Assembly: GCF_019649055.1 (NCBI RefSeq)
Contig: NW_026570230.1
Coordinates: 248,001 to 312,000 of the forward strand
DNA from: Paramacrobiotus metropolitanus
Taxonomy: Eukaryota; Tardigrada; Eutardigrada; Parachela; Macrobiotidae
DNA length: 64,000 bases
Direction of reading: 5' to 3'
Below, one piece after another: positions 33,203-56,389 of the stretch (its first letter is position 1; the number at the start of each line of letters is the position of its first letter). The notes beneath the pieces were generated by a model. That model was not told where the DNA came from. It was given only the letters and a program-made list of their open reading frames with translations, and did no database searches. Made by a program: the position numbers and the translations under genes.

Positions 33203-33828
33203 CTAGCCCATCTGAGCCAAACTCTGCAGCGCGGCGGTCTCAAATTTCCCAAACTGCCAGCCATCCGTCAGAGTAATATTGTCCATGCCCAGAGTCTCAT
33301 AGAAATCATTGGCTCCCATATTGTCTCGCAGTACGGCCAACCGCATCTGATCGCATCCATCGTCCAGCGCTGTCTTGCACACCCGCCCCAACAACCGGCG
33401 CCCCACACCGTGGCGCCGGTAGGCCGGCTGCACGTAGATATCCTCCAGGTACATGGCCTTACCGCGCCATGTGGAATAAAAATGGTAGAAGATGGCATAA
33501 CCCACCACCTTATTGATCTGAATATCGTGTGCCACCAGGGCAAAGTACAGGGGCTTCTGGCCCGAGGAGGGCTCGGGAAATCCGTCCTGTCGGAGGCGAT
33601 CGGCGGTCATCTGGGGACCAGTGGGGAAGCCCTGATAATGGGCCAGTTCGTAGATTAGCGAGCAGATCTCCGGGCAGTCGGTGGCGACAGCGGGGCGGAT
33701 TCGCATCCGCGCGCCGGCGTCCTGCTGCGGAGAGAGGCCGTACTGAGCGTTCATGAAGTCTCGGTTGAAGTCCAGAGCCAAACCCAGGGATGCCGGAACT
33801 GACGGGACGTGTTCACCCTGCGATAAAA
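33203..33828 (-). CDS. GNAT acetyltransferase, spermidine/spermine (SAT1/SAT2) type
   Basis: The exon encodes MRIRPAVATDCPEICSLIYELAHYQ, then DGFPE...PLYFALVAHD, VVGYAIFYHFYSTWRGKAMYLEDIYVQPAYRRHGVGRRLL, and FYETLGMDNITLTDGWQFGKF. This is the SAT layout: the N-terminal RPA-DC-I--LI-ELA-Y motif, the YLED-(Y/F)V-P--R--G-G acetyl-CoA loop, and a C-terminal GW. Such enzymes transfer acetyl from acetyl-CoA to polyamines (SAT1) or thialysine (SAT2). In-frame coding continues upstream of ATG 33754 to a good AG acceptor near 33829 (GEHVPSVPASLG), so a short 5' exon probably supplies the start. Which of the two substrates is used cannot be told. Confidence 0.82.
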
Positions 33829-34409
33829 ATAATACACGTGTGAACGCGTAGTAACGCCACGCTGTCCGGAAGTGGTCTGATGAAAAAGGGAAGCGATAAA
33901 CAATCGTAAACTAGCAAGTTCTGATTGAATCTTGAGGTTAACCGCATAAAATTATCGCTATAAGCCATCGATCATCTGCACCATGGTGAATGTAACATGC
34001 AGCTGCAGTCCAAATGTTAACAGTTAAGTAATACGTCGATTCCCTTAGGTAGATGTATCAGTACTCGTACATGTAGTCTTGTACAAAAAAACCTTACTAC
34101 TGCTAGTGCTAAGGCATTACGATATAAGAAATAGGCCATGTCGATACTCAGATTATACCTGCTTTACATACATGCTTTAGCCTTTAAGTTTACTGCTAAA
34201 TTTAAAAATGGCTTTCTTGTAAAAAAACTCTTTCCTTGTTAAGAAGTTTAAAAAATGATTTTCTGAATTTTTCTTCATTGATTTTCTCTATCTTTTTCCT
34301 CATTATATTACGCCAAAACTTAAAAACCCTTGGTCATCTAAACTGAATTCGAGCAGCACTGGCAGGGCTGCAAGCAAAGCAAGTCAATAATCAATATCGC
34401 AAAAAATCC
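33829..34409. other. Intergenic, nothing recognised
   Basis: Spacer that should hold the first exon and promoter of the acetyltransferase. A start such as that near 33,983 is possible but not supported. Confidence 0.35.
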
Positions 34410-34781
34410 TCAGCAGCTTCGCGGTTCGGCGCTTATTACCTTGGCAATTTCTTTCTTCTTGTTGGCTGCTTTCTTTTTCCCTTTGACAACTTTGCTCTCC
34501 TCCTCCAGCTCGCCGTTGGCGCTCGTACTGGGCGCACCGTGATTGAGAAGCCCGCCGTCAGCACTGGCTTCAGCTCCTGACGGCGGAACGAGGGCCTTGG
34601 GATTTTTGTAGTTGGACGTCAGGACCCGTTCTCCTTTGGCGTTGAAGTGCTTCAACACGTACTGCACCCATGCAACACTGTACCCGAACAGGTTGGCGAT
34701 CTTGGCGTAACTCTGGTTCTCTTCGCGCATTTTATATACAGCTTTGGCCACGGCGGGAGTGATTGGTTTCGGTTTGGGCAT
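34410..34781 (-). CDS. Small helix-turn-helix protein
   Basis: A single exon of 123 codons. Residues 5-55 (ITPAVAKAVYKMREENQSYAKIANLFGYSVAWVQYVLKHF) fit a homeodomain-like helix-turn-helix, as found at the N-terminus of Tc1/mariner and pogo transposases and in Psq-type DNA-binding proteins. The rest is short, Ser/Ala-rich, then strongly basic (VVKGKKKAANKKKEIAKV), like a nuclear-localisation tail. There is no catalytic DDE domain, and no inverted repeats flank the gene, so it may be a domesticated DNA-binding domain or a lineage-specific small nuclear protein. Confidence 0.55.
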   Translation of the reverse strand: MPKPKPITPAVAKAVYKMREENQSYAKIANLFGYSVAWVQYVLKHFNAKGERVLTSNYKNPKALVPPSGAEASADGGLLNHGAPSTSANGELEEESKVVKGKKKAANKKKEIAKVISAEPRSC

Positions 34782-37585
34782 GGTAAACGGATCAACTCAG
34801 CACGGTCAGCACTGAAAACAAGCTGGGATAAGCGCAGGTCCGCGAAAGAAACCAAGTCAACCAACTGAACTAACACTATACTGGTTTAGAGCGAAAACTT
34901 TCAGGAAATCCAAAATCATGTGTACAGTAAATAACAAAATTAAAAACAACTTTTACTTAACAAACAATTATAAACACCAGCTCCGAAAGTCCAAACCTCA
35001 AACTGCGAACTGCAAAGAAGGCAAAATCAACACGTAAACGGTAAACAGTCAGAATCTTGGTATCGCCATTTCACAAGTGAGGAGGGTATCCATTTAGGTA
35101 ACCGCTCCCTCGATGTATTTACGCGTTTAGTCAGTTCATAGTCAGTTCCACTTCATTTTCCACTTCCGTGTTCCGCTTTCGGCTTTCCCACCGAAAAAAA
35201 TCCGACGTAGCCAGATACGTATTTCCAGTACTTTGTCAAGGTTGAGAAACTGAACGCTTGATTTATATTGTTAATTACTAAAACAACTGGCAGGTCCGCA
35301 ACTAAGAAAACTTATTAGTTCTCCGAAACGCCTTTGAGTTTAACTGGGAAAGCTTATATCTATATTGTTAGAAGAACAAATACAAATTTGTACTTGCTCT
35401 GCTAATGAATATCACAATACTGTATACACTTTATTATACTTTTTAATACAATTTCAAAACTTCAGTACACCAGGTGCGTACTAGTACTTGTAATATAAAT
35501 ATATCTGACTTAATAAAAAATTAAATTTACTTTGTTTGAGAGCATTTAAGGTACGTACTTAATTGTCTACGAGTATAGGTTGTTTAGTGACCCCCATGAG
35601 AATGGGACGAAAAATTTGGCCCTAATTAGTTAGTCAAAAACTTAAATGTTTCTGTTATTGTACGTATCCTGATTTGAGCGATTTTTGTATTCACATGAGA
35701 CACCAATTCGCCTACACTGCATTGGAATATTCTTGCGTCACTAATATAGATACTCGTATAAGTGAATATTTCTGCCATACGTCTTCTATGACTGACGCAT
35801 GCGCCCTTCTTCCGGCCTTTTGACATTTGGTACCAGCCGGACACACAAAAGACCGGAAGATTCAAAATAGCGAAGGTCAATTAGAGACTTTTATGTGGAA
35901 TTCTAAAAAGCCGTTATACATTGTAAGAAGGAATGTATGCAAGAAATGTGACCTAAACGTGCAAGTCGCTGCGACAATTCAACACCTTGACCTTGGCTAG
36001 GCACGTGCCGGCAGATGCGGCACCTGCACTCCTACGGAATGCTACCGTAATTCTTTGTTCTTCGTGACGGTCGACGGTTTCAGAAATACACATTTCGCCA
36101 CAAAGACCCGGAAATCTCTCTGACCTACGCATATATGAGTACTGCATAGTAGTGCATCTATAAAAATTCCTTGAATTAGGAAGGCTGAACCCTGCAAAGT
36201 TTTTGGGATTTGCAGCCGAATGTGCTTATTGCGGTCATTTACAATTTAAATCCTTACAGTAATACTTCATGCACGCGACCGTCATAATGTTAAAAATATC
36301 GCGTCCGCATGCGCGCATTGGTTAATTAACCCATGCCATACTACACGAACTCGCGGCTAATGCTTTACTTCCGTGGTCAGTAATCTGACAGGCGGAAGCC
36401 AGACGCATATAAGCGATACCATAGGAAAAGTGCATATTAGCGAAAGGGCACCGCAATATCCCAGGGTACCGGGCTGCTAAGGTGTCCGTGTTTGCATTGC
36501 CTATCACCTTCAAAATTTTGTGATAAGTGTATGATTTTCAAGTTTGGCAAACGATGCTGACAGCGTCGCGTCGAGAACTGTTATCATTTCGACGTATTGT
36601 GCGTAGCCCGGCGATTTACCATGCACGAAGGATCGCTTAGCCGCTGATTATTGTTGCCGCATACGCTGTCACTTTAAGCTCTCTCTCGGTCCGTCTCCTA
36701 TACATAGCCGACACACACCGCCGTTGCGGTGCTTGGGTATTGCGTTGATGGTTGCCAAGGAAATGCTCGGCATGCAGTCATTTCCGGTGCTGCCAACTGG
36801 TTCAAAGGCCACATGCGTCATATGACGTCATGCCAGTAACCCGAGGGAGTGCTATATCAGTGGCGTTTTTCTCCTCCATTCCGGCTTCAGTCGGCTGCCT
36901 TCTCAATCCCGTCCATCATTCATAGGAACCCGTGGCATACAATTCATATCGACTGGAAGCGCGCGTAAAAAGCTGCAGCCGCGTGTAGATCTAGAGTCGA
37001 CAGTCGTGTATCTGGATATCCGGCTGTACCGCGCGTACGTACGGCGCTCGTACAACCGCACACCAGTCATACACATCTTGCACTGCAGCCGCCGCACACC
37101 CGTCGCCGCTGTGCTGCGTCGGACGAGCTATCATAAAAATTATACAGCGTATTGTCGTCTCTGCAACAGCTTCCGTTGCGACGATAGGCGATCTATAGTG
37201 TGTGTGTACTGTACAGTACATGTGAGAAGTGTGTGTGTGTCTCTTCTGTGGCCGTGTTTTGTTGATGCGAAACGGGTGCGCTGATTTTGTCTCGCGCTTG
37301 TGGTTGCGATGTAAAAGTTGAATAATTAACATCCGATAAATTATCGCACATTACGCCTAATCTATCGGCTAAACGCAATCAAGCCACTTTCCGCCAGACT
37401 GCATGTTGGTACGCGTTGCGCCCATCTTCCTGGTTCCGGTGATTCGTCTCTGCATTGTGCGTGATTGTGAGAATGTGCCGTCTCCTGGCCAGGCGGCCAC
37501 GATCTGCATTAGGAAGCAAAGTGTTATCCGCACTGGTCCAGCGTCCCGGTAACGGCATTTAACGCAGGGCAATCCCCTCCGAATC
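34782..37585. other. Intergenic and 5' UTR of SIK
   Basis: No gene supported. 36,600-37,580 is more GC-rich with short TG repeats (37,198-37,240) and reads as SIK promoter and leader. Confidence 0.4.
36823..36830. promoter_or_regulatory. Consensus CRE upstream of SIK
   Basis: TGACGTCA, within a longer palindromic context ATGACGTCAT, lies about 760 bp before the SIK ATG and before the GC-rich leader. Vertebrate SIK1 is a CREB target, and SIKs in turn block CRTC coactivators, so the site fits a feedback loop. Function here is inferred. Confidence 0.5.
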
Positions 37586-48805
<11,220 letters not shown>

Positions 48806-50072
48806 TCACAGGGACCAACCGTTGTCGTTGTTGATCCAGATTTACACGGTGCGATTGCGCCGGTTAACGCATAATGCGGCACAAACGGTGCCATTGCGTA
48901 GGAGCTGTATCCTCGCCATCGCTCTCTCTCTCTCTCTCAAATTCAGCAATACTTGAAAATTTTTTATGAAATGGATCGTGACCTGCAGGCGAGTGCCTTT
49001 GGATGAATCCAAGATTTTTATCTGAAGAATTTATGAAAAGATTTTAGCGGCTCTTTTTGTTGAGGAATTTCTTCAGGCGCACTTGGTCTGCTTCAGAATA
49101 TTGATTGATGGCCTAGTCAGATTTTGATGGTATTTGTAGTTTGGCAGAATTGTTCACGACAATTCTGATGTGTATTTTAAAGATTGTACTTGTAAAATAT
49201 AGCTTTTATTATTTTACGTTACTTTAGTTTTCCACTCATCTTTGTTGTACGGGAAGCGAACAGTGGAGTTGCCCTGACTGTGATTAAGCGAAGAGAATTC
49301 TATTTTTCTTCCCGGAGATTTTTTTGTTGGAGTCGTAACTGTATGTTCGTACAACATTCTTCACCTCGTTGGAAGTAAAGTATCTTTTGATGTCAAGCGC
49401 GACTGGCGCTTAAAAACCAAAAGCTGTACATCTGACTACAGGAGAATATGAATAATTTATACAGTAAAAAAATTGCACTGTGAACTTTCTCTTCGCACAA
49501 CGGAACAATATTTTGAACCACCTTTCAAGTTTGATAATATTGTATTACAGTACTGGTATAACGAGATAGTGTTAGTAGTACCGTTGTAATTTGTAAACAT
49601 CATTTAAACAGTTCTTCATCCTGCTATCGGGCTGACAGGTTTGCGGTTGTCAGACCAGTGATTGTCTCATATGTAAATTTTTATCTAGAAATGTATCCAT
49701 TTTCGGCCTTCAGGAAATCATATCGAATCTGCCGGGTAAACCGTATATTGCATAATGTAGGTTATCAAAAGCGTAATTCGCACGTAGCTAACAATATTAT
49801 CGTGTCAAGACTGTATCGATTCAATAATGAACTGTATCAAGAATGTATCCAGCGATGTCGGCGACTTTGTAAACAACGTAATATCTATATATACTACTCG
49901 TATACAATATATATAATAAGACAGCCGGTGTCGAGTTTATATTACCTCTGACTTTATAACTGATACAGGAAATTTAGTGAGTGAATGACTGCATTTTTTT
50001 ATATGAAATTAACATCTGTTTTGCAAAAAATTAGATTTTCAAGTTGTAAATTTATTATTGTTGTTCCTGAAA
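48806..50072. other. SIK 3' UTR and intergenic
   Basis: Contains a (CT)n microsatellite at 48,922-48,938 and AT-rich DNA. No gene recognised. Confidence 0.45.
48922..48938. repeat. (CT)8 microsatellite
   Basis: An uninterrupted CT dinucleotide run in the SIK 3' flank. Confidence 0.9.
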
Positions 50073-52363
50073 ATGTTGATAATAAAAGAGGATCAGCTGG
50101 AAGAATTTTGCGGGGAGTTACAGCATTTGTTACCACAGTCCTTTCCGGTTAGTAGGCCAGATATGCAGTGCACATGCCATTAATTAATATTACTGAATCC
50201 GTGACAGCCATTTACAATGCTTTTTTATGCGAACAGATTCTAAAGCTGGCACAAAACCATCTAAAGAAAAATTCTTTTGCATGGCCTGGACTGGAATTTG
50301 TGGTTGGTAATGCGTTTATTCTGGCTACTAATCTTACCTTTAATTTGCCAACATAAAATGACGAAAAAGTTGAAGAAGCTGTCTTTCTTGATTGAAAACG
50401 TAGTATTCATATTCAGTACACGGTGCTCTGATCACTCACTCAAATAAGGTTTTGTTTCGATATTACAGAGTAGTTATGAACTGTATATAGCTGGCATGGC
50501 ATAATAATTTCAAATAACCTTTATATGTCCAGTACGTACGACTCTGTGTTCTCCTCATGGGTCTCAAGATGTAAAAATGTGTTTCAGTCTGAATAGTCGT
50601 ATTTATAATTCACACTAGTGGTATTAAACGAAAATATTATAAGTCTTGTTCTGTCCGTGTTTCCACACTTTTCCCAAGTAAAATATTTTATCGTTAAATG
50701 TGCGAAACCTTTTAATTTATACCAGTGATTGCAGATCGCTTCCCTAATTTTACTGCCTGCTTAGTCCGGCCGCGCCCAGGAGATCCCGTACGTATCATTA
50801 CGCTATCATCGCTTGTAATAGCTTAAAATGAATTAATCTTTGGTATAAGCAAAATCTGTGATTTTAACTGCCGTAATCATTTGAGTCCAGAGAAGGCGCA
50901 CATATCTGCTAAAGAATTATATTTACACAAGTGTGCATGCGCAGTAACGGATTACCGCGATGCCGGACTTTTAACTTCAGCCGCAGTAAAAGTTTATCTT
51001 TCCAGACATATGTTCCCAGACGATGTCACTATCTCTATAGTGCGATTGCTACAGATGTGGAAAACTTTAAAATGCTGCTTGACCAACCAGATTTGGTCAA
51101 CTGGAAAACTGCCGTATATTTCCAGGGTAAGTGCTGTATATCAATATACAGTACTGGAGAAGCGAAACATATTGACGACCGTAAACTGCATAAACATACC
51201 ATTTGTACATGACGAAAGTACTGTACTGCTGTATAACGGAACATCAAATAGCTACGGACAGATAACCCGCATCCACATGCGTATAATCAGAAATTTTATT
51301 TATAATAACTAACTTATTTAAAATTATGATACAAAAATTTTGCAACCTAAAGTATGGCACGCTGTAGTGCTGTACGGACAGGAGGTATGTACTCGTATTC
51401 TAAAATTTGCAGTGTTTGCGAAACTCTGTTACAGCGATTCCGGAAGACCTTCTCGGTGCGGTAGAGGAGGTGTGCAGCAAACATGGTTCTACAATTGGTC
51501 CAAAGCAGCACCTACACTTTTCTGCTACTGGATGGACTGTTAAACCAGCGGAAATAGCAAGGTATGTAAAATTTTCCAATCCTGAGGAACAGAAACATAG
51601 CGTTCAATTTATCTTAAATAACAAATAATTCATCAGTGGCCTATGAAAACCTCACCGTTGCGTGATGACACAAGATACCGGTTTCGAAAGCGTACCTCTA
51701 TACTTACTTACAGTACGATTAGTAACAGCAATACGAGTCGTACAGTAACGGTATTACTACATGCATTGTGAAAGAGTTGAAAAGTTCTTCGTTACTACCT
51801 GGAATCAAAATTTAAAGTTTCTGGGTGGTAATAAAATGTACAGAATAAATACGACGGTTTGTGTGCATTTCAGTATGCCGCAACCGCCGATCGAGGGATT
51901 CACTTTCCGTCGTCCGGACCGAGACGATATGCCGGTTCTCAGTAAACTGTGGCGTTACGGTGGGGGCACCGACGAGACACTGCAGTATCTCTATCACCTG
52001 CATGACCACCACTTTCCGATGATGGGCATCTACAAAGAGCAGCAGCTGGTCGGCTTCGGCATCATAACGGCGGAAATGGCCATGTCGGCGGGATATGTTC
52101 AGCCGGAAATTCGCGGACGCGGCTTGGCTGGGGGAATTATTGGGTATAGCGCCAAGGACATGCAGGAGATCGGCGAAACGGACAGTTTCATGTTCATCAG
52201 TGAAGACAATGTAGCCTCGAAGAAGGTGTTCACCAAAGGTGCCGGCGCAGTGCGACAGGAAGACTGGAGAATTGTGGATGTGCTTTACAAACCGCACAAT
52301 GTGGATAAAAACGATCCACTAATGATATGGTATAACAATATACACGGCGATAGTCAAAATTAA
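50073..52363 (+). CDS. GLYAT-like N-acyltransferase
   Basis: Probable exons: 50073-50145 (MLIIKEDQLEEFCGELQHLL), about 50208-50306 (YNAFLCEQILKLAQNHL...FAWPGLEFVV), about 51038-51126 (AIATDVENFKMLLDQPDLVNWKT), about 51428-51564 (PEDLLGAVEEVCSKHG) and 51874-52363. The last exon holds the GNAT fold: FRRPDRDDMPVLSKLW, then GIYKEQQLVGFGIITAEMAMSAGYVQPEIRGRGLAGGII, with the acyl-CoA loop R-G-R-G-L-A, and NVASKKVFTKGAGA. The two-part layout (an N-terminal half plus a C-terminal GNAT) resembles glycine N-acyltransferase-like proteins that conjugate acyl-CoA to amino acids. Exon 4 to 5 joins cleanly in phase (A-S-MPQPPIEG). The junctions of the first exons do not all phase perfectly by eye, so the 5' model is tentative. 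Substrate unknown. Confidence 0.62.
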
Positions 52364-52926
52364 TAAAGTTTTAATATTGCGATTGCTTAACAGTCATCCA
52401 TATCCGTGTTATAGTCGCCAGTGACGGTTTCTTGACGCTTGAAACAACCAAACTGAAGCACATGCGTATTGTAAAATACACAACAGCGATAAAATAGAAC
52501 AAAATCCAATGCTTTGTAATATGACACTTTCATTTTAATTTTTAACAGTTATGTACTATATGAAGAATCTTCCGCGATGTAAAGTATCTGCGCCGGAAAC
52601 CAACTTAACCAAGATGCAAAAGTGAATTATTTTAGTTAAACATGACATCAGTGTAAAATACTGCTGCTACGAATGGCCATAAAATTATTGCCATCCCATG
52701 TACAATCGAAAAAGCAATTCGGCATGTGACAAATAATCTCGAAGCTGCGCAAATACATGTATCTGTTCGGGTAACCACAAAATAAAGAAAATTCAAAACA
52801 ACGCAGACACCAGGTCAAAAACGCGCCAGGGGGTTAAGCTAGGATTGTTATCCGTATTTTCATTACGCTCAGACATGCCATCATTTCCGACACAGCCGAG
52901 CACTGCGCAAAGCTTCCAGCGCTCGT
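52364..52926. other. Intergenic, nothing recognised
   Basis: A likely AATAAA lies at 52,361-52,366 for the GLYAT-like gene. No other gene seen. Confidence 0.4.
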
Positions 52927-53133
52927 TCAAAGTACGTGATCCAACACCGTCTCTGTCCATTCAACATTCGCCCGATTTTGTTCCCTCCTCAACCAGCGAT
53001 TCAGCAATAGCTTCCCGTTGAGATACCACGCTCGTTCTTCGTCCTGTGCGCATTTACACCCATACCGAAAAGCACACATCCAAACCAGCATAAGCTGACC
53101 CATTCCGTCTAATCCATACAACCGCGAGTACTT
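52927..53133 (-). CDS. Unrecognised exon, possible 3' end of a minus-strand gene
   Basis: An open frame read after a plausible TTCTGTAG acceptor encodes IKYSRLYGLDGMGQLMLVW...RAWYLNGKLLLNRWLRREQ and ends at TGA 52927. A second open stretch, 53,213-53,310 (LQGAQDHRGNTHHQLGHPPG), ends at a GTAAGT donor just upstream, but the two do not share phase by my reading. The composition looks protein-like; I do not know the family. It could also be a gene remnant. Confidence 0.3.
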   Translation of the reverse strand, partial: KYSRLYGLDGMGQLMLVWMCAFRYGCKCAQDEERAWYLNGKLLLNRWLRREQNRANVEWTETVLDHVL

Positions 53134-54234
53134 AATTCTACAGAATGGCAAAACACACCGGTTAAAAATTTCAGCGTATGCCTCTTAAATTAACGATAAC
53201 TTACTACTAAAGTTCAACCGGATTCTCCCTGGCGGGTGTCCCAGCTGATGGTGGGTGTTACCGCGATGATCCTGCGCGCCCTGTAACACCAGCTTGATAA
53301 CGATCTGAATCAAATTAAGTTAAACATGAAATTTCAACAATATAACTGTACAGTTGTTTCTAGAGCATTAATGCACAGCTTTTGTATGAATGCAGCGGGT
53401 ACTCGTAAGCCGTTATGTCATCACTAACCAGGAGCGGACACATTGCGCAGTATTCCCCGGTCCGGCACGACTGAACGCTGCTGCGCCGGTGCCGCCATAC
53501 CCGCCTTATTATTATTATTCTTACTAGTGGTGGTTTATATTTTATAACCACATTATTGCACCGAGCGCGAGCAATAGCCACTGAGATCTGTTACGCATTT
53601 CCAGTACCACTTGAAAATGATACGTACCACTGGAAATGGAATCAGTATTGTGGAATTCCACATATCCCATAGGAAAGAGGTGACGGTGACGCGCTTTCTG
53701 CCGTCAGACAACTCTGCTGTGGAAGTATATACTCTGCTATGGAGCGTGTAGTCTTGACGATCAGTTACAGTACTGCAGCACCTCGCGCTTCGCGCTCGGT
53801 GCAAATCTTTAACTGTATTGCGGTGACTCTCAGATCGCTACATCGCAGCCTCGCAGAACGTCCAAAAGCCATAAAAATGGCAAGCGGTCTGAATCAGACC
53901 CATTCTTCCCTGCAAACCATCTTCTGTGACGATCCTGCAGCACGGTCCAAATCGCCTTTTTCAACCGGTAGGTATTTGTGTCCTGCAGCTCCCTGCTCCC
54001 TTTCAAAAAAGTCACAGAGAAGGGCAGGCCAGTTACCCTTTGCTCTACACGCGCTTTTAGCGGTTATTGTACATCAGATCTGTTGGTGCTGATGTGCTAA
54101 ACGCCTGCTATGTACTTTGCATATTCGCAAGCTTCTTTCAAAACGCAGCCTTTTCGGATCAGCCGGCAGAGAGCTGAGATGTAGCGGTATGCTGAGATGT
54201 AGCGATCTGAGAGTCACCGCAATACAGTTTTTCT
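53134..54234. other. Non-coding region with inverted repeats
   Basis: No gene supported. Contains a 33-bp perfect inverted repeat pair (53812-53844, 54196-54228) listed separately, and a small hairpin at 53,598-53,638 with ATTTCCAGT/ACTGGAAAT arms. Confidence 0.4.
53812..54228. repeat. 33-bp perfect inverted repeats flanking ~350 bp
   Basis: ACTGTATTGCGGTGACTCTC at 53812 begins an arm whose full complement ends at 54228. The perfect match over 33 bp suggests terminal repeats of a small non-autonomous element or a recent inverted duplication. The interior has no gene. The right arm ends only 6 bp before the proposed 5' end of Helitron-like unit 1. Confidence 0.6.
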
Positions 54235-54329
54235 TCCTAACTATTAAGACAGAGCTGTCTGTCCGTAACGCTCCCGCCTCCAAATCGCTCTGATTGGTCA
54301 AAACCGAAAAGCTTACTAAACACAGTCAA

Positions 54330-54960
54330 CCTACTGAACAAACTCACAAACTATAGTGAACCTGCTGAACACACTTACTAAACAAAATGAACCAGCTGAA
54401 CTCAACCAAAACCTTCGTGAACCAGCTGAACCCAACCTAAACCTGATTGAACCACCTGAACCCAATCGAAAAGCTAGCGAACCGACTGAACCCAACCAAA
54501 ACCTTAGTGAACCAGCTGAACCCAACCTAATCCTCAGTGAACCAGCTGAACCCAACCGAGAAGTTAGCGAACCGACTGAACCCAACCAAAACCCTACTGA
54601 ACCGGCTGAACTCAATCAAAACCTTAGTGAATTAGCTGAACCCAACCTAATCCTCCGTGGACCAGCTGAACCCAACCTAATCCTCAATAAACCAGCTGAA
54701 CCCAACCGAAAAGTTAGCGAACCGACTGAACGCAACCAAAATTTTACTGAACCAACCGAACCTAATCTTCAGTGAACCAGCTGAACCGAACCTAAACGTC
54801 GATGAACCAACTGAAGCCAACCAAAAACATTAGTGAACCGACTAAACTCAACATAAAAATTATTGAACCAAAAAAACCAAACCGTAGCCTTAGCAATGGG
54901 ACTGAACTTGACCTAAACATTGTTGAACCAAATAAACCTAACCCAATCCTTAGTAAACCG
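54330..54960 (+). repeat. 30-bp tandem satellite, array 1
   Basis: About 20 degenerate copies of a 30-bp unit like GAACCAGCTGAACCCAACCT followed by AATCCTTAGT. Because the unit is a multiple of three, long frames stay open on both strands (EPAEPNLILS on plus, GSAGSLRIRL on minus). I treat them as non-coding. Confidence 0.8.
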
Positions 54961-54969
54961 CTTAACAAC

Positions 54970-55850
54970 GTAACGTAACCACGCTAGATTACGCGCAGTG
55001 ACGCTACCACTCGAGCGCAAGCAGCGGAATGTAAGCACACGAGAGAAAGCTGTGTGACCCTATTGCAGAGAGCAATCAGCGTAATTTAACCACGCGAGAG
55101 TAAATGGCGTAACGTTACCACGCTAGAGTAAGCGCAATAACGTTACCCCGAGAGAGTAAGCAACGTAAGGGTTGCCAGTTAAGTAGCGTTAAGTAGATAA
55201 AGCTACGTAAATCTATTAGTGAGAGTAATTAGTGTAATTTTTCCACGCGAGAGTAATGGACGTAACGTTACCACGCGGAAGTAAAACAAGTAGCGTTACA
55301 ACGTGAGTATTAGCAGCGTAACGCTACCCCGCGAAAGTAAGCACAGCAACGTTACCATACTAGGGTAAGCGAAATAACGTAACCACACGAGTAAGCAGTT
55401 TAATATTACAAAGTGAAAGTAAGCGGCTTAACGTTACCACCGAAAGTAATTTAATGTTTAACCACTCGAATTTTAGTTTTTAACCGCTCGAACCAGCGTA
55501 GCGTCATCTCGCGGAAGTAAGTGGAGCAAAGTAAGAACGCGACAGTAGGAGACATAACGTAAGCAAGCGAGACGAAGCAGCGTAACGTGATCGCGCGAGA
55601 CGAACCAGGGTAAAGTTACCACGCGAGAGCGGGCAGCGTAACGCAACCACACGAAAATCTATGTATCTACTACATACGTATCTACTACGGTAAGCTACGT
55701 ATCATTCTTGCAGAGGGTAACCAGCGTAACGTTACCACGTGATAGTTTAGCGGCGTAGCATTACTACGCGAGAGGTAACGGCATAACGTGATCGCACATG
55801 TACGTAATAACGCGAGAGTTCACGGCTATGCTAACGGTTAGGTGAACGAA
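54970..55850 (+). repeat. Degenerate ~30-40-bp tandem satellite (GTAACGTTAC type)
   Basis: Roughly 20-25 diverged units around GCGTAACGTTACCACGCGAG plus AGTAAGCA. The core GTAACGTTAC is self-complementary. No gene inside. Confidence 0.7.
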
Positions 55851-56016
55851 ACTGTTTGCGTTAAATATCTTGCGTAAAAACCAAACACAATATACAGTAC
55901 AGTTAGCTTATTAGTTGCAAAGAATAACGTGCTCCAGTTAAGGACGTCCGCTAAGTTTTGAAATGCTACCCTTTTAATATTTAAAAACTACAAAGTAATC
56001 CATCTTCGTTAAATCC

Positions 56017-56045
56017 GCGGCGCGTAGCGCCGCAATCGTTGCTAG
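56017..56045 (+). other. Helitron-type 3' terminus: hairpin plus CTAG
   Basis: GCGGCGC (56017-56023), 3-nt loop, GCGCCGC (56027-56033), 8 nt, CTAG, then T. It matches the Helitron termination signal. Confidence 0.65.
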
Positions 56046-56389
56046 TCCTATATATTAAAGCAGAGCCGTTATTCCGGAACGCTCCTGCCTCCAAAACCTT
56101 CTGATTGGCCAGAACCAGCCTAACCTTTCTGATTGGCCAGAACCCGCCTAGCGGGTTTTAAGCTTCTGCAGCCCCTTAAACCTGTGCTGTTGCGCGTTTG
56201 TCCTTACCAAGCTTCCGGAACTTAGTACTTTCACCTGTGAGAACCTTCGCCTGATAAACCGGATCCCAGCTTCAGCATTGCTCCTAACTAAGCTTCCAAA
56301 CATTAGTTCTTTAAGAAACCTGATAACTTTAATTTACTTACCGGTACCGTCTTTTAAGTCTTTAATTACCTTGCGGTAGCACCTTTTAA

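Larger units (their letters stand above)
54235..56045 (+). mobile_element. Helitron-like non-autonomous unit 1
   Basis: A proposed 5' end TCCTAACTATTAAGAC is followed by the module CAGAGCTGTC...AACGCTCCCGCCTCCAAA and ATTGG. The 3' end has hairpin GCGGCGC-GTA-GCGCCGC (56017-56033), 8 nt, then CTAG (56042-56045) and a T. A hairpin about 8-12 nt before CTRR-T is the hallmark 3' end of Helitrons. The interior is satellite (EPAEPN-type 30-mer, then GTAACGTTAC-type repeats). Boundaries are inferred by comparison with the next two copies. Confidence 0.55.

Noticed and set aside
34410-34781. Complete Tc1/mariner transposase
   Set aside because: Only the helix-turn-helix is present. No DDE catalytic domain and no terminal inverted repeats were found nearby.
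37006-37332. ORFs in both strands upstream of SIK
   Set aside because: Low-complexity TG/TAC-rich leader sequence. Peptides are rich in Arg/Tyr/His without a fold and lie in the likely 5' UTR.
53360-53581. 73-aa minus-strand ORF
   Set aside because: Composition unlike a folded protein, no splice context, lies in a repeat-rich area.
54331-54775. Long open frames with decapeptide repeats (EPAEPNLILS on plus, GSAGSLRIRL on minus), also at 56,841-57,334
   Set aside because: They are a by-product of a 30-bp satellite whose unit length is divisible by three. Both strands stay open, units are degenerate, and there is no promoter or splice context.
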